A stretch of DNA of 64,000 nucleotides from Anaerococcus provencensis (GCF_000312365.2 NZ_HG003685.1:414844-478843), one strand, 5' to 3'; counted from the stretch's first letter, positions 16,844 through 26,631 are shown. Notes: generated from the sequence alone by a model not told the origin. Numbers and translations are program-made.

Positions 16844-17152
16844 ATGCACGTTAAAAAAGGCGATAAAGTTCAAATAATATCAGGCCAAGATAAGGGTCAT
16901 GTTGGAGAAATACTTAAAGCTTTCCCAAAAGAAAATAAAGTAATAGTCGAAGGTGCTAACATTAGAATCAAACACCAAAGAGCAACTCAACTTGGTGGCG
17001 AAAGTGGAAGAATCGAAAAAGAATGCCCAATTGATGCTTCAAAAGTTCTACTTTATTCAGAAGAACTTAAAAAAGGTGTTAGAACTAGCAAAGTGTTTGA
17101 AGATGGTAAAAAAATCAGAGTAAACCATAAAACAAACGAGAAATTTGACTAG
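16844..17152 (+). CDS. rplX: 50S ribosomal protein L24
   Basis: This 102-aa L24 has an N-terminal KOW motif (KGDKVQIISGQDKGHVGEIL, residues 4-23). It is an assembly initiator near the 5' end of 23S rRNA. The ATG follows TAGGAGGC closely. Confidence 0.96.
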   Translation: MHVKKGDKVQIISGQDKGHVGEILKAFPKENKVIVEGANIRIKHQRATQLGGESGRIEKECPIDASKVLLYSEELKKGVRTSKVFEDGKKIRVNHKTNEKFD

Positions 17153-17164
17153 TTAGGAGATATT

Positions 17165-17707
17165 ATGGCAAACAGATTAAAAGAAAAATACGAAAATGAA
17201 GTAGTAAAAGCATTAATTGAAAAATTTGACTACAAAAATGTAATGGAAGTTCCAAAAATAGAAAAAATAGTAGTTAACGTTGGTGTTGGTGAAGCAAAAG
17301 ACAACCAAAACCTACTAAATTCTGTTAAAAACGAACTTGCTTTAATTACTGGTCAACAACCAATTGAAGCTCACGCTAAAAAATCAGTAGCTAACTTCAA
17401 ACTTAGAGAAGGTCAAGCTATAGGAGCAAAAGTAACACTAAGACGTGAAAAAATGTATGATTTCCTAGACAAACTAATCTCAATCTCACTACCACGTGTA
17501 CGTGACTTTAGAGGTATCAATCCAAACTCATTTGATGGTCGTGGAAACTATTCACTAGGAATCAAAGAACAATTGATATTCCCAGAAATCAAATACGATG
17601 ATGTTGATTTCATCCACGGTATGGATATTACAATTGTTACTACAGCTAAAACAGATGAAGAAGCTAAAGCATTCTTAGAACTAATGGGAATGCCATTTAC
17701 AAAATAA
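17165..17707 (+). CDS. rplE: 50S ribosomal protein L5
   Basis: This 180-aa L5 has [15 protein letters not shown] near the start, the [16 protein letters not shown] segment, and [29 protein letters not shown]. It binds 5S rRNA and contacts the P-site tRNA. Normal length and order. Confidence 0.97.
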   Translation: MANRLKEKYENEVVKALIEKFDYKNVMEVPKIEKIVVNVGVGEAKDNQNLLNSVKNELALITGQQPIEAHAKKSVANFKLREGQAIGAKVTLRREKMYDFLDKLISISLPRVRDFRGINPNSFDGRGNYSLGIKEQLIFPEIKYDDVDFIHGMDITIVTTAKTDEEAKAFLELMGMPFTK

Positions 17708-17718
17708 AGGAGCGCTAA

Positions 17719-17904
17719 ATGGCTAAAAAGTCAATGATAGCTAAACAAAAAAAACCACATAAATTTTCAACTCAAGAATATAATAGATGTAAAATTTGTG
17801 GTAGACCACATGGTTATTTAAGAAAATATGGAATTTGCCGTATTTGTTTTAGAGAACTAGCAAACGAAGGCAAGATTCCTGGAGTAAGAAAATCAAGCTG
17901 GTAA
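17719..17904 (+). CDS. rpsN: 30S ribosomal protein S14, zinc-binding type (type Z)
   Basis: This 61-aa short form of S14 has two CxxC pairs: [20 protein letters not shown] holds C-x2-C-x12-C-x2-C, a zinc ribbon. Type Z S14 is common in Firmicutes; a zinc-free long paralog often exists elsewhere in the genome. It lies in the usual place between rplE and rpsH. Confidence 0.96.
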   Translation: MAKKSMIAKQKKPHKFSTQEYNRCKICGRPHGYLRKYGICRICFRELANEGKIPGVRKSSW

Positions 17905-17922
17905 TTAGGGAGGATAAATATT

Positions 17923-18318
17923 ATGATGACAGATCCAATTGCGGATATGCTAACAAGAATTAGAAATGCAGTCAAAGCTAATCATAAAGAAGTTAGCTTA
18001 CCATCTTCTAATGAAAAGAAAGCTATTGCACAAATTCTTCTTGATGAAGGCTTCATAAACGGATTTAACGTAGAAGAAGACAATAAACAAGGAATTCTTA
18101 CAATAGATTTAAAATATACAGAAAACGGTGAAAAAGTAATCTCAGGACTTAGAAGAATCAGTAAACCAGGTCTTCGTGTTTATGTAAAAGCAAACGAAGT
18201 ACCAAAGGTATTAAACGGTCTTGGAACAGCAATTATTTCAACATCAAAAGGACTTTTAACTGACAAAGCAGCTAGACATGAAAATGTAGGCGGCGAAGTT
18301 ATTTGTTACGTATGGTAA
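17923..18318 (+). CDS. rpsH: 30S ribosomal protein S8
   Basis: This 131-aa S8 begins [16 protein letters not shown] and ends with the typical [26 protein letters not shown]. It binds the central domain of 16S rRNA; in Escherichia coli it represses the spc operon by binding mRNA, which is not shown here. GGGAGG lies upstream. Confidence 0.97.
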   Translation: MMTDPIADMLTRIRNAVKANHKEVSLPSSNEKKAIAQILLDEGFINGFNVEEDNKQGILTIDLKYTENGEKVISGLRRISKPGLRVYVKANEVPKVLNGLGTAIISTSKGLLTDKAARHENVGGEVICYVW

Positions 18319-18328
18319 GGAGAAATAT

Positions 18329-18868
18329 ATGTCAAGAATAGGTAAACAACCAATCGATATACCATCTGGAGTAACAGTTGATATTGATGGTCAAGAAATT
18401 AGAGTTGAAGGACCAAAAGGAAAACTAGCTCAAAAATTCCCAACAACAATCGAAGTTGTTGAAAGTGACAATCAAATACTTGTAAATATTCCAGAAGAAT
18501 ATACAAAACAACAAAACATAGACCACGGTTTATTTAGATCACTAATTGCTAACATGGTAACAGGTGTTACTGAAGGTTATAGCAAGACTTTACAAATCGA
18601 AGGTACAGGATACAGGGCAGCAAAACAAGGCAACAACCTTGTAATGAACCTAGGTTTCTCTCACCAAGTAACAATGGCTGATCCAGAAGGAATCGAAGTA
18701 GAAGTACCAAACGATAGAACAATTGTTGTAAAAGGTGTAGATAAACAATTAGTAGGCTCACATGCTGCAAACATCAGAAAATGGAGAAAACCTGAACCAT
18801 ACAAAGGCAAGGGTATCAGATATGAAAACGAGCATGTAAGACGTAAAGTTGGTAAGACAGGTAAGTAG
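18329..18868 (+). CDS. rplF: 50S ribosomal protein L6
   Basis: This 179-aa L6 has two similar domains: MSRIGKQPIDIPSGVTV with VEGPKGKL in the first, and GYRAAKQGNNLVMNLGFSH and the terminal KPEPYKGKGIRYENE in the second. It lies near the GTPase centre and the sarcin-ricin loop. Confidence 0.97.
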   Translation: MSRIGKQPIDIPSGVTVDIDGQEIRVEGPKGKLAQKFPTTIEVVESDNQILVNIPEEYTKQQNIDHGLFRSLIANMVTGVTEGYSKTLQIEGTGYRAAKQGNNLVMNLGFSHQVTMADPEGIEVEVPNDRTIVVKGVDKQLVGSHAANIRKWRKPEPYKGKGIRYENEHVRRKVGKTGK

Positions 18869-18878
18869 GAGATAATAA

Positions 18879-19244
18879 ATGGCTAAAGATAATAAAAGAC
18901 AAAGACTTTTAACTCGTAAAAAAAGAGTTAGAGCAAAAATCAGCGGAACTCCTGAAAGACCAAGACTATCAGTATACAAATCAAATGCCAACATCTATGC
19001 ACAAATAATTGACGATGTAAACGGCGTTACACTAGTAAGTGCTAATACTTTACAAGAAGATGTAGCAGGCGGATTAGAAAGTAAATCTAACATCGAAGCT
19101 GCAACAAAAGTAGGCGAAGCTATTGGTAAAAAAGCTATTGAAGCAGGAATTAGCGAAGTAGCCTTTGACAGAAATGGTAACCTATACCACGGTAAAGTTA
19201 AAGCTTTAGCTGAAGGCGCTCGTAGTGCTGGTCTTAAGTTTTAA
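18879..19244 (+). CDS. rplR: 50S ribosomal protein L18
   Basis: This 121-aa L18 has the basic start [33 protein letters not shown] and the end [26 protein letters not shown]. It binds 5S rRNA with L5. Ten bases separate it from rplF and eleven from rpsE. Confidence 0.97.
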   Translation: MAKDNKRQRLLTRKKRVRAKISGTPERPRLSVYKSNANIYAQIIDDVNGVTLVSANTLQEDVAGGLESKSNIEAATKVGEAIGKKAIEAGISEVAFDRNGNLYHGKVKALAEGARSAGLKF

Positions 19245-19255
19245 GGAGCTATTAG

Positions 19256-19765
19256 ATGAATTATTTATTAAGAAGTGAAGTAGAAAAACTAAACCTCGAA
19301 GATAGAGTAGTATCAATCAACAGAGTTGCTAAAACTGTAAAAGGTGGACGTAACATGAGATTTGCTGCATTAGTAGTTGTTGGAGACTCTAACGGAGTAG
19401 TTGGAGTAGGAACAGGTAAGGCTACTGAAGTACCAGAAGCAATCAGAAAAGCAAGCGAAGATGCTAAAAAACACATGATCAGAGTTCCACTAGTAGGAAC
19501 AACAACTCCTCACAGAATCGAAGGAGTAAAAGGCGCAGGACATGTATTACTAATGCCAGCTAAAGAAGGTACTGGAGTTATCGCAGGTGGTCCAGTACGT
19601 GCTATATGCGAACTTGCTGGTTACAAAGATATCCGTGCTAAAAACTTAGGATCAAACAACCCAAGAAACATCATCAATGCTTGTCTAGACGCTTTTGCTA
19701 AGATGAAGACTGTTGAAGATGTAGCTAAACTTCGTGGTATTCCGGTAGAAGAATTCGATTATTAA
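19256..19765 (+). CDS. rpsE: 30S ribosomal protein S5
   Basis: This 169-aa S5 has the N-terminal dsRNA-binding fold ([42 protein letters not shown]) and the C-terminal domain with [19 protein letters not shown]. It affects decoding accuracy and mRNA unwinding. The ATG follows AAGGAG. Confidence 0.97.
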   Translation: MNYLLRSEVEKLNLEDRVVSINRVAKTVKGGRNMRFAALVVVGDSNGVVGVGTGKATEVPEAIRKASEDAKKHMIRVPLVGTTTPHRIEGVKGAGHVLLMPAKEGTGVIAGGPVRAICELAGYKDIRAKNLGSNNPRNIINACLDAFAKMKTVEDVAKLRGIPVEEFDY

Positions 19766-19775
19766 GGAGAAGACT

Positions 19776-19958
19776 ATGGCACAATTAGAAATCAAACTTA
19801 AAAAATCTTTTATCGGCAGAAAAGATGATCAAATTGCAACAGCTAAAGCTCTAGGTCTAAGAAAGATCGGCCAAAGCGTTGTAAGAGAAGATAATCCAGC
19901 AGTAAGAGGAATGATTAACAAAATTCCATTTATGCTTGAAGTAAAAGAATTAAACTAG
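19776..19958 (+). CDS. rpmD: 50S ribosomal protein L30
   Basis: This 60-aa L30 has the single-domain pattern [32 protein letters not shown]. It is found in the usual place between rpsE and rplO with TAAGGAG before its ATG. Confidence 0.96.
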   Translation: MAQLEIKLKKSFIGRKDDQIATAKALGLRKIGQSVVREDNPAVRGMINKIPFMLEVKELN

Positions 19959-19967
19959 GAGTGTAAG

Positions 19968-20459
19968 ATGAAATTACATGAATTACAACCTAACCAACCA
20001 CTAAAAAAGAAAAAGAGAAAAGGTAGAGGTCCAGGTTCAGGTAATGGTACACGCGCAGGACGTGGACAAGATGGACAAAACTCAAGATCTGGTGGAGGAA
20101 CAAGACCAGGTTTTGAAGGTGGACAAATGCCACTATACAGACGTCTTCCAAAAAGAGGATTTAGGAACATCAACAAAAAACAATATGAAGTCATCAATGT
20201 TGAAAGCTTAAACATCTTTGAAGATGGTACTGACGTAACACCAGAATTATTATTCGAAAACAAAATATTAAACAAGAACAAAGCTAAAGACGGAGTTAAA
20301 ATCCTTGGCGATGGTGAGCTAAATGTTAAACTAAACGTTAAGGCTCACAAGTTTACAGCAAGTGCAAAAGAAAAAATTGAGCAAGCAGGCGGATCATTCG
20401 AAGAAATAGAAGTTAAAAAATGGGTAAAACCATCTAAGAACGATAAAGTTAGTGAATAA
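19968..20459 (+). CDS. rplO: 50S ribosomal protein L15
   Basis: This 163-aa L15 begins [21 protein letters not shown] and continues with the Gly/Arg-rich [20 protein letters not shown] extension, then [18 protein letters not shown]. It is a late assembly protein of the large subunit. It is followed 15 bases later by secY. Confidence 0.96.
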   Translation: MKLHELQPNQPLKKKKRKGRGPGSGNGTRAGRGQDGQNSRSGGGTRPGFEGGQMPLYRRLPKRGFRNINKKQYEVINVESLNIFEDGTDVTPELLFENKILNKNKAKDGVKILGDGELNVKLNVKAHKFTASAKEKIEQAGGSFEEIEVKKWVKPSKNDKVSE

Positions 20460-20474
20460 TCTGCGAGGTGAGCA

Positions 20475-21749
20475 ATGCTAGAAACAATAAAAAAAGCATC
20501 TAAAGAGCCAGAAATTAAGAAAAAGTTTTGGTTTACAATCCTAATGCTTGTAATCTATAGACTTGGAAACAATATTCCAATACCATTTATAGATCCACAA
20601 GCCCTTCGTGATGCATATTCAAATGTAGAAGGAACATTAGTTGATTATCTTAACATGCTAACAGGTGGGGGCCTATCAACCCTATCAATCTTTGCCCTAG
20701 GTGTACAACCTTACATCACTTCATCTATAGTAATGCAGCTATTAACAGTTGTAATACCAAGACTAGAAGAATTGACACGTGAGGGAGAACAAGGCCGTAA
20801 GCAAATCCAAAAATACACCAGATATATGACTATTGTTTTGGCCATATTCCAAGCGATAGCAGTAACAAATGGTCTATATGGATCTGCCTTATCAAATGCA
20901 ACAACATTTCAAAAGATTGTTATGAATGTTGTCCTAATCGGTGGCACAATGTTTGTAACATGGATGGGTGAAACAATTACCGAAAAAGGACTTGGAAATG
21001 GTACAAGTTTAATAATCTTTATGGGTATTATAGCTTCATTTCCAAAAACTATCGCTCGTTGGAAAGACCAAGTTCACTATGGACTAGTAGGATACTTACC
21101 AATAGTAATCATGGTTATTCTAGTAATCTTAATAGTAATGAGCGTAGTATTAATATCAGAAGGTGAAAGAAAGATTCCAGTCCAATACGCCAAAAGAGTT
21201 GTTGGACGTAAGATGTATGGTGGCCAATCTACTCACATCCCAGTAAAAGTAAACATGGGCGGAGTAATGCCAATAGTATTTGCATCAGCAGTACTAGCAA
21301 TACCATCAACTGTTTCCTTATTCTTTGGAAATGGTGGTCAATCTGGAATAACAAATTTCTTCCAAAATACAACAGTTGGATTCATACTATACTTAGTAAT
21401 CCAATCTGCACTAATATTAATATTTGCTTACTTCTACAATCAAATTCAATTTAACACTGTAGAATATGCAAAACAACTTCAACAAAACGGTGGTTTCGTA
21501 CCTGGAATTAGACCTGGTAAACCAACCAGTGACTACTTAGGAAAAGTTGCAACAAGAATCACATTCATTGGTTCAATTGCACTAGCCCTACTAACAATAA
21601 TTCCAGCTATAGCTTCAAAATTACTAGGACTATCAATATCATTTGGTGGATCATCAGTAATAATCGTAGTAGGTGTAATAATCGAAACTATCAAACAACT
21701 TGAAGCAATGATGACTATGAAGCAATATAAAGGGTTTTTAAATAGGTAA
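20475..21749 (+). CDS. secY: Preprotein translocase subunit SecY
   Basis: This 424-aa membrane protein has ten transmembrane helices and SecY signatures: IYRLGNNIPIPFIDP in the first helix region, plug-side GLSTLSIFALGVQPYITSSI, and the cytosolic loop GERKIPVQYAKRVVGRKMYGGQSTHIP. It forms the protein-conducting channel with SecE and SecG. It stands at its normal place after rplO; the GAGGTGAGC upstream is the ribosome binding site. Confidence 0.97.
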   Translation: MLETIKKASKEPEIKKKFWFTILMLVIYRLGNNIPIPFIDPQALRDAYSNVEGTLVDYLNMLTGGGLSTLSIFALGVQPYITSSIVMQLLTVVIPRLEELTREGEQGRKQIQKYTRYMTIVLAIFQAIAVTNGLYGSALSNATTFQKIVMNVVLIGGTMFVTWMGETITEKGLGNGTSLIIFMGIIASFPKTIARWKDQVHYGLVGYLPIVIMVILVILIVMSVVLISEGERKIPVQYAKRVVGRKMYGGQSTHIPVKVNMGGVMPIVFASAVLAIPSTVSLFFGNGGQSGITNFFQNTTVGFILYLVIQSALILIFAYFYNQIQFNTVEYAKQLQQNGGFVPGIRPGKPTSDYLGKVATRITFIGSIALALLTIIPAIASKLLGLSISFGGSSVIIVVGVIIETIKQLEAMMTMKQYKGFLNR

Positions 21750-21752
21750 AAG

Positions 21753-22412
21753 ATGAATATAATTTTGTTAGGGCCTCCAGGAGCTGGTAAAGGTACACTT
21801 TCAAGCAAAATCATTGAAAACAAACAAGCAGTTCAAATATCAACTGGAGACATATTTAGATATAATATTTCAAATGAAACTGAACTTGGTTTAAAAGCAA
21901 AAGCTTACATGGACAAGGGAGAATTGGTCCCAGATGAACTAACAATAGATTTATTGTGGGACAAGTTCGATACCCTTGGCGAAGATCACAAAGACTCAAT
22001 AATACTATTTGATGGATTTCCAAGAACCATCAGTCAAGCAAAAGCGCTAGATGAAGGAATGGAAGAAAGAAATCAAAAGATAGATATGGTAATCTACTTT
22101 GATGTAGACGATGAAATCTTGATCCAAAGATTAACAGGCAGAAGAACATGCCCACAATGTGGAGCAACATACCATATCACAAACAATCCACCAAAGATAG
22201 AAGATGTTTGCGACAAATGTGGAACTAAGTTAATCCAAAGAGCAGATGATACAATTGAAACTGTTGAAAATAGAATCAAAGTATACAACAAACAAACCTC
22301 TGTACTCATTGAATATTACACAAATAAAGGTATATTAAAGAGTATTGATGGCACCAAAAAACCAGATCTTGTATACAAAGAATTCGAAGATAAGTTAGAG
22401 GAAATTAACTAA
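21753..22412 (+). CDS. adk: Adenylate kinase, zinc-LID type
   Basis: This 219-aa enzyme interconverts AMP + ATP and 2 ADP. The P-loop is GPPGAGKGT (residues 7-15), the AMP-binding segment is STGDIFR, and DGFPRT is present. The LID carries CPQCGATYH and CDKC, a four-Cys zinc site as in Gram-positive enzymes. It starts three bases after secY. In most Firmicutes map follows; here a 121-base gap leads straight to infA. Confidence 0.97.
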   Translation: MNIILLGPPGAGKGTLSSKIIENKQAVQISTGDIFRYNISNETELGLKAKAYMDKGELVPDELTIDLLWDKFDTLGEDHKDSIILFDGFPRTISQAKALDEGMEERNQKIDMVIYFDVDDEILIQRLTGRRTCPQCGATYHITNNPPKIEDVCDKCGTKLIQRADDTIETVENRIKVYNKQTSVLIEYYTNKGILKSIDGTKKPDLVYKEFEDKLEEIN

Positions 22413-22533
22413 CTTATGGTAAAAACAAAAGTTACATTAGAATCTTTAATTAGTTTCTAAGATATGTCTTATTAAGTTAAGGCAAAAGTAAAATTTTTTA
22501 AGACATGTTGAAGAATTAAAGGAGGTTCTATAT

Positions 22534-22752
22534 ATGTCAAAAAAAGATGCTATAGAAGTTACAGGAGTTGTCACAGAAGCTCTACCAAATGCAATATTTA
22601 AAGTAGAACTAGACAATGGACACGAAATACAAGCCCACATATCAGGCAAACTCCGCATGAACAGCATAAGAATACTAGAAGGAGATACAGTAACAGTAGA
22701 ACTATCTCCATACGACTTAAGCCAAGGACGCATTACTTGGCGCCGTAAATAG
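22534..22752 (+). CDS. infA: Translation initiation factor IF-1
   Basis: This 72-aa OB-fold protein starts [43 protein letters not shown] and ends RITWRRK, the standard IF-1. It binds the A site of the 30S subunit. AAAGGAGG is its ribosome binding site. The 121 bases upstream have no clear promoter or terminator. Confidence 0.97.
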   Translation: MSKKDAIEVTGVVTEALPNAIFKVELDNGHEIQAHISGKLRMNSIRILEGDTVTVELSPYDLSQGRITWRRK

Positions 22753-22772
22753 TTAACAGATAGGAGCATAAC

Positions 22773-22886
22773 ATGAAAGTTAGAGCATCAGTTAAAAAAA
22801 TGTGTGATAAATGCAAAATTATCAAAAGAAACGGAAAAGTTATGGTAATTTGCGAAAATCCAAAACACAAACAAAGACAAGGTTAG
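22773..22886 (+). CDS. rpmJ: 50S ribosomal protein L36
   Basis: This 37-aa protein is too short for most gene callers: [20 protein letters not shown], continuing to [12 protein letters not shown]. The zinc ligands C11, C14, C27 and H32 are all present, so it is the zinc form. It lies 20 bases after infA and 9 before rpsM, with TAGGAG upstream. Confidence 0.95.
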   Translation: MKVRASVKKMCDKCKIIKRNGKVMVICENPKHKQRQG

Positions 22887-22895
22887 GAGGGTTTA

Positions 22896-23240
22896 ATGCC
22901 TAGATTAGCTGGTATAGACTTACCAAGAGAAAAAAGAGCAGAAATTGGCCTTACCTATATCTATGGTATAGGACGTGCAACTGCAAACGAAATACTAAAA
23001 AACACAGGAATCAACCCTGATACTAAAATGAAAGATCTTACTGAAGAAGAATTAGGTAAAATCCGTGAACAACTAAACCACTACACAATCGAAGGTGACC
23101 TTCGTCGTGAAACATCAATGAACATAAGAGCACTTCGTGAAGTTGGTTCATACAGAGGATTAAGACACAAAGCAGGTCTTCCAGTAAGAGGACAAAATAC
23201 AAAAAACAACGCTAGAACAAGAAAAAACAGAAAGGGTTAA
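22896..23240 (+). CDS. rpsM: 30S ribosomal protein S13
   Basis: This 114-aa S13 starts [26 protein letters not shown] and ends with the basic [23 protein letters not shown]. It forms intersubunit bridges at the head of the 30S subunit. It is the slightly short form without an extended tail. Confidence 0.96.
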   Translation: MPRLAGIDLPREKRAEIGLTYIYGIGRATANEILKNTGINPDTKMKDLTEEELGKIREQLNHYTIEGDLRRETSMNIRALREVGSYRGLRHKAGLPVRGQNTKNNARTRKNRKG

Positions 23241-23249
23241 GGAGAATAA

Positions 23250-23642
23250 ATGGCAACTAAAGCAAAAACATCTCGTAAAAGAAGAGTTAAAAAACACGTT
23301 GAACGTGGCCAAGCTCACATTAACTCAACATTTAACAACACAATGGTAACACTAACAGATATGCAAGGTAATGCATTATCTTGGGCTTCAGCTGGACAAT
23401 TAGGATTTAGAGGAAGTAGAAAATCTACACCATTTGCTGCACAAGAAGCTGCAGAAGTAGCTGCAAAAAAAGCAATGGATCAAGGATTAAAAACTGTTGA
23501 AGTGTACGTTAAAGGACCAGGTTCTGGACGTGAATCAGCAATCAGAAGCTTACAAGCAGCTGGCCTTGAAGTTACAATGATCAAAGACGTAACTCCAATC
23601 CCACACAATGGATGTAGACCACCAAAAAGAAGAAGAGTTTAA
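23250..23642 (+). CDS. rpsK: 30S ribosomal protein S11
   Basis: This 130-aa S11 has [27 protein letters not shown], the conserved region [14 protein letters not shown], and the end [18 protein letters not shown]. It lies on the platform of the 30S subunit near the E site. Confidence 0.97.
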   Translation: MATKAKTSRKRRVKKHVERGQAHINSTFNNTMVTLTDMQGNALSWASAGQLGFRGSRKSTPFAAQEAAEVAAKKAMDQGLKTVEVYVKGPGSGRESAIRSLQAAGLEVTMIKDVTPIPHNGCRPPKRRRV

Positions 23643-23654
23643 TAAGGAGAAATA

Positions 23655-24248
23655 ATGGCAGTATCAAAAGATCCAGTATATAAAAGAGCAAGAGCTTTAG
23701 GAATTTCTCCAGCATACTTAGGTTATACAGGCGAGTCAAAAAGACAATTACCACAAAGACGTGGTAAACTTTCTGATTACGGTATGCAACAAAGAGAAAA
23801 ACAAAAAGCTAAATTTATCTATGGTGTATCTGAAAAACAATTTAGAGGATATTACGATAAAGCTACAAAAATCAAAGGACAAACAGGTGAACAACTTATA
23901 ATCCTTTGCGAAAGAAGATTAGATAATATAGCATTTAGATCAGGACTTGCAAGAACAAGACGTGAAGCAAGACAAATCGTAACACACGGCCACTTACTAG
24001 TAAATGGCAAACAAGTAGACATCCCATCATACTTAGTAGAAGTAGGCGATGTAATAGAAGTTCGTGAAAAATCTAGAAGCAATACTTTATTTAAAACAAT
24101 CAAAGAAGTAAACGCTACATTTGGTGTAGTTGATTGGATGACTTCAGACTTAGAAAACTTAAAAGTTACAATCAATAGATTCCCAGAAAGAGAAGATATT
24201 GATATTCCAGTTGAAGAACGTATGATCGTAGAGTTCTACTCTAAATAA
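23655..24248 (+). CDS. rpsD: 30S ribosomal protein S4
   Basis: This 197-aa S4 has the S4 RNA-binding domain at LCERRLDNIAFRSGLARTRREARQIVTHGHLLVNGK. The N-terminal zinc-type cysteines are absent, so it is the Cys-free form. It starts 16S assembly. It is followed 33 bases later by rpoA. Confidence 0.97.
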   Translation: MAVSKDPVYKRARALGISPAYLGYTGESKRQLPQRRGKLSDYGMQQREKQKAKFIYGVSEKQFRGYYDKATKIKGQTGEQLIILCERRLDNIAFRSGLARTRREARQIVTHGHLLVNGKQVDIPSYLVEVGDVIEVREKSRSNTLFKTIKEVNATFGVVDWMTSDLENLKVTINRFPEREDIDIPVEERMIVEFYSK

Positions 24249-24281
24249 TAAATAAAAATAGTTGAGACTCAAGGAGATACC

Positions 24282-25241
24282 ATGATCGAAAAATTAGATA
24301 CAAAAATAGAAATTCTGGATATAAACGAAGAAGATAACTACGGCAAATTTGCTTTATATCCACTTGAACGAGGCTATGGTACAACCATTGGAAACAGTAT
24401 GAGAAGGGTGTTATTATCATCCTTACCTGGTTCTAGCGTCTCTAAAATACTCATAGAAGGCGTACTTCATGAATTTTCAGTTATCGATGGAGTAGTAGAA
24501 GACGTTCCTGAAATAATATTAAATATCAAGGGTCTTGATGTAAAAAAACATTCTGATGAAGATGTAACATTATTTTTAGAAATCGAAGGACCAAAGATTG
24601 TAACAGCTAAAGATATCAGCAAAGATGCTTCAATTGAAATCGCAAACCCAGACCATTATATAGCTACAGTAAATGACAAAGCCAGACTATTCATTTCACT
24701 AGAAGTTACAAACGGTAAGGGATATAGAGTATCAGAATTTAACAAATCTGAATCAGATCCAATTGGAACAATAGCAATCGACTCTTCATTTACACCAGTA
24801 GAAAAAGTAAACTATTATGTAGAAAATACCAGAGTTGGAGAAATCACAGACTATGACAAACTTATAATCGAAGTTTGGACCAATGGAACAATAACTCCAC
24901 AAGAAGCCCTTGCAGAAGGAGCAGGTATCCTAATAGATGACTTTAACTACTTTAAAGAATTACCAAACGCTTCTTTCGTAGAAGAAGACCAAAGTGAAGA
25001 AGTAGAAGAAGAAATCACCGAAGAAGAAGTAAGTGATAGCAACCTAGATAAAACTATAGAAGAATTAGACCTATCCTTACGTTCATTTAACTGCCTCAAA
25101 AGAGCAGGCTTTGATACAGTAGGTGACATAGTTGATAAAACTGAAGCAGAACTAAAAACTATCAAAAACTTTGGTAAAAAGTCTTTAGAAGAAGTAAAAA
25201 ATAAGGTTCATGATCTGGGCCTTACACTAAAAGATGAATAG
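24282..25241 (+). CDS. rpoA: RNA polymerase alpha subunit
   Basis: This 319-aa subunit has the N-terminal assembly domain (YGKFALYPLERGYGTTIGNSMRRVLLSSLPG), a very acidic linker rich in Glu (about residues 227-250), and the C-terminal domain LDLSLRSFNCLKRAGFDTVGDIV with NFGKKSLEEVK, which contacts UP elements and regulators. Normal length; AAGGAGA precedes the ATG. Confidence 0.97.
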   Translation: MIEKLDTKIEILDINEEDNYGKFALYPLERGYGTTIGNSMRRVLLSSLPGSSVSKILIEGVLHEFSVIDGVVEDVPEIILNIKGLDVKKHSDEDVTLFLEIEGPKIVTAKDISKDASIEIANPDHYIATVNDKARLFISLEVTNGKGYRVSEFNKSESDPIGTIAIDSSFTPVEKVNYYVENTRVGEITDYDKLIIEVWTNGTITPQEALAEGAGILIDDFNYFKELPNASFVEEDQSEEVEEEITEEEVSDSNLDKTIEELDLSLRSFNCLKRAGFDTVGDIVDKTEAELKTIKNFGKKSLEEVKNKVHDLGLTLKDE

Positions 25242-25250
25242 GAGGTAAGA

Positions 25251-25592
25251 ATGGCAAACAAAAGAAAACTTGGCAGAAGAAGTGACCACAGAAACGCAAT
25301 GCTAAGAAACCAAGTTACATCATTATTTGATAATGGTAGAATTGAAACAACAGTTACACGTGCAAAAGAAACACAAAAAGTAGCTGAAAAAATGATCACA
25401 CTTGGTAAAACAAACACTCTTCACACCAGACGTCAAGCTGCAAGCTATATATATAAACCATCAACAGTACAAAAACTATTTGATGAAATCGCACCAGAAT
25501 ATGCCGAAAGAAATGGTGGATACACAAGAGTACTTAAACTAGGACCAAGAAGAGGTGACGGCTCTGAAATGGCTATTTTAGAGTTAGTTTAA
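25251..25592 (+). CDS. rplQ: 50S ribosomal protein L17
   Basis: This 113-aa L17 has [21 protein letters not shown] near the start and [25 protein letters not shown] at the end. It is the last gene of the supercluster, nine bases after rpoA. A strong terminator follows at 25719-25747. Confidence 0.97.
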   Translation: MANKRKLGRRSDHRNAMLRNQVTSLFDNGRIETTVTRAKETQKVAEKMITLGKTNTLHTRRQAASYIYKPSTVQKLFDEIAPEYAERNGGYTRVLKLGPRRGDGSEMAILELV

Positions 25593-25627
25593 TAATCTAT
25601 TGAAAATAAAATATTAAATCTCTGTTA

Positions 25628-25657
25628 CATATAAGACCGCAAACTCGGCCTTATATG
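25628..25657 (+). other. Long hairpin in the 3' untranslated region of rplQ
   Basis: The arms CATATAAGACCG and CGGCCTTATATG pair over 12 positions with one mismatch and a six-base loop. No T run follows, so it is not a terminator. It may be an mRNA-processing or stability element. Confidence 0.5.
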
Positions 25658-25718
25658 CCAAGAAATTGTGCGTCAAAATATGTCAAATCTAAAATGCCAA
25701 TTTTAAAGTAGAGAGCTA

Positions 25719-25747
25719 GCATCTTTGTAAAACAAAGGTGCTTTTTT
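25719..25747 (+). terminator. Terminator of the ribosomal protein cluster
   Basis: GCATCTTTG (25719-25727) pairs with CAAAGGTGC (25733-25741), including one G-T pair, with loop TAAAA and a run of six T. Confidence 0.9.
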
Positions 25748-25789
25748 ATTGTCCACTTAAGTGAGTTGAGCGAACGAAAGAGAGCGAAA

Positions 25790-26520
25790 CAATAAACCAC
25801 CTGCTATGCAGGTGGAGGCATTTAGCTTTAGCTTCAAGCACCAAGAAAGCCTCCTTAAAGTATAATTGTGATAATCACATGCACAATAAAATAAGGGGGC
25901 ACTCATGGATAAAAATACTTTATCACATACAAGCTTAAGATGCAGATATCATATAGTATTTGTGCTAAAATATAGAAGACAAGTTATATATAGGCAACTA
26001 AGTAAAGATATAGGAAGCATACTTTGAGAACTATGTTCAAGAAAAGGAATAAAAATAATAGAAGCAGAGCTATGTCCTGATCATGTCCATATGCTTGTAG
26101 AAATACAACCAAAATATTCAATATCATAAATCATGGGATATTTAAAAGGAACAAGTTCATTGATAATATTCGGTAGACACGCCAACTTAAAATATAAATA
26201 TGGAAACAGACACTTTTGGTGTAGAGGATACTATGTGGATACAGTGGGTAGAAATGAAAAGAAAATAAAAGAATAAATACAAAATCAATTAAAAGAAGAC
26301 TATTACGCAGACCAAATAAGTATAAAGGAATACTATGACCCGTTTACGGGAGAGAAAGTCGAATAAAAACAAATAAAAAACTGCTTAAGTAGTAGTTGAG
26401 ATAGTGGCGCATGTGATGGAATATTCGACAGCCCCAAAAGGGGCGTGCCGGTATTCGCGCCTTATAGGCGCTGTGCAAACTACCAGCTAATCTGGTAGTT
26501 TTGATTTTGCCGATTTTAGC
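25790..26520 (+). mobile_element. IS200/IS605-type element with decayed transposase
   Basis: A subterminal left hairpin (CCACCTGC/GCAGGTGG, 25797-25815) precedes a broken tnpA (25905-26366). Three right-end hairpins follow at 26431-26444, 26457-26471 and 26478-26500. The 3' half matches the element at the start of the window. No tnpB is present. The exact ends are uncertain by some tens of bases because this family makes no target duplication. It sits directly after the terminator of the ribosomal cluster and just before a truncated HAD gene. Confidence 0.75.
25905..26366 (+). pseudogene. tnpA: IS200-type transposase gene with three in-frame stops
   Basis: Read through, the frame encodes 153 residues of a Y1 HUH transposase starting MDKNTLSHTSLRCRYHIVFV. 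The metal-binding HUH motif is intact (CPDHVHMLVE) and the catalytic Tyr region YYVDTVGRNE is present. Three stops interrupt it: TGA at 26025-26027, TAA at 26127-26129 and TAA at 26274-26276. The last one replaces a TAT still present in the other copy. GGGGGCAC lies before the ATG. The gene can no longer give a full protein. Confidence 0.88.
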
Positions 26521-26544
26521 GTAAAGTTATTATGAGGAGATAAT

Positions 26545-26631
26545 ATGAACTATGAATTTATAATTTTTGATATGGATGGACTTATATTTGACACTGAGAA
26601 GATGTATTATGATTTACAGCAATGCAAGTAA
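26545..26631 (+). pseudogene. Truncated HAD-family phosphatase, N-terminal fragment
   Basis: A ribosome binding site (GAGGAGA) and ATG open a 28-codon frame, MNYEFIIFDMDGLIFDTEKM, then YYDLQQCK and a stop. It has the complete HAD motif I (DMDGL with DTE) and closely resembles the start of the intact HAD gene at 28515 (MKYDLIIFDMDGLMFDTE). The remaining 185 or so residues are missing. It probably is the stump of a paralog lost next to the IS insertion. Confidence 0.75.
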
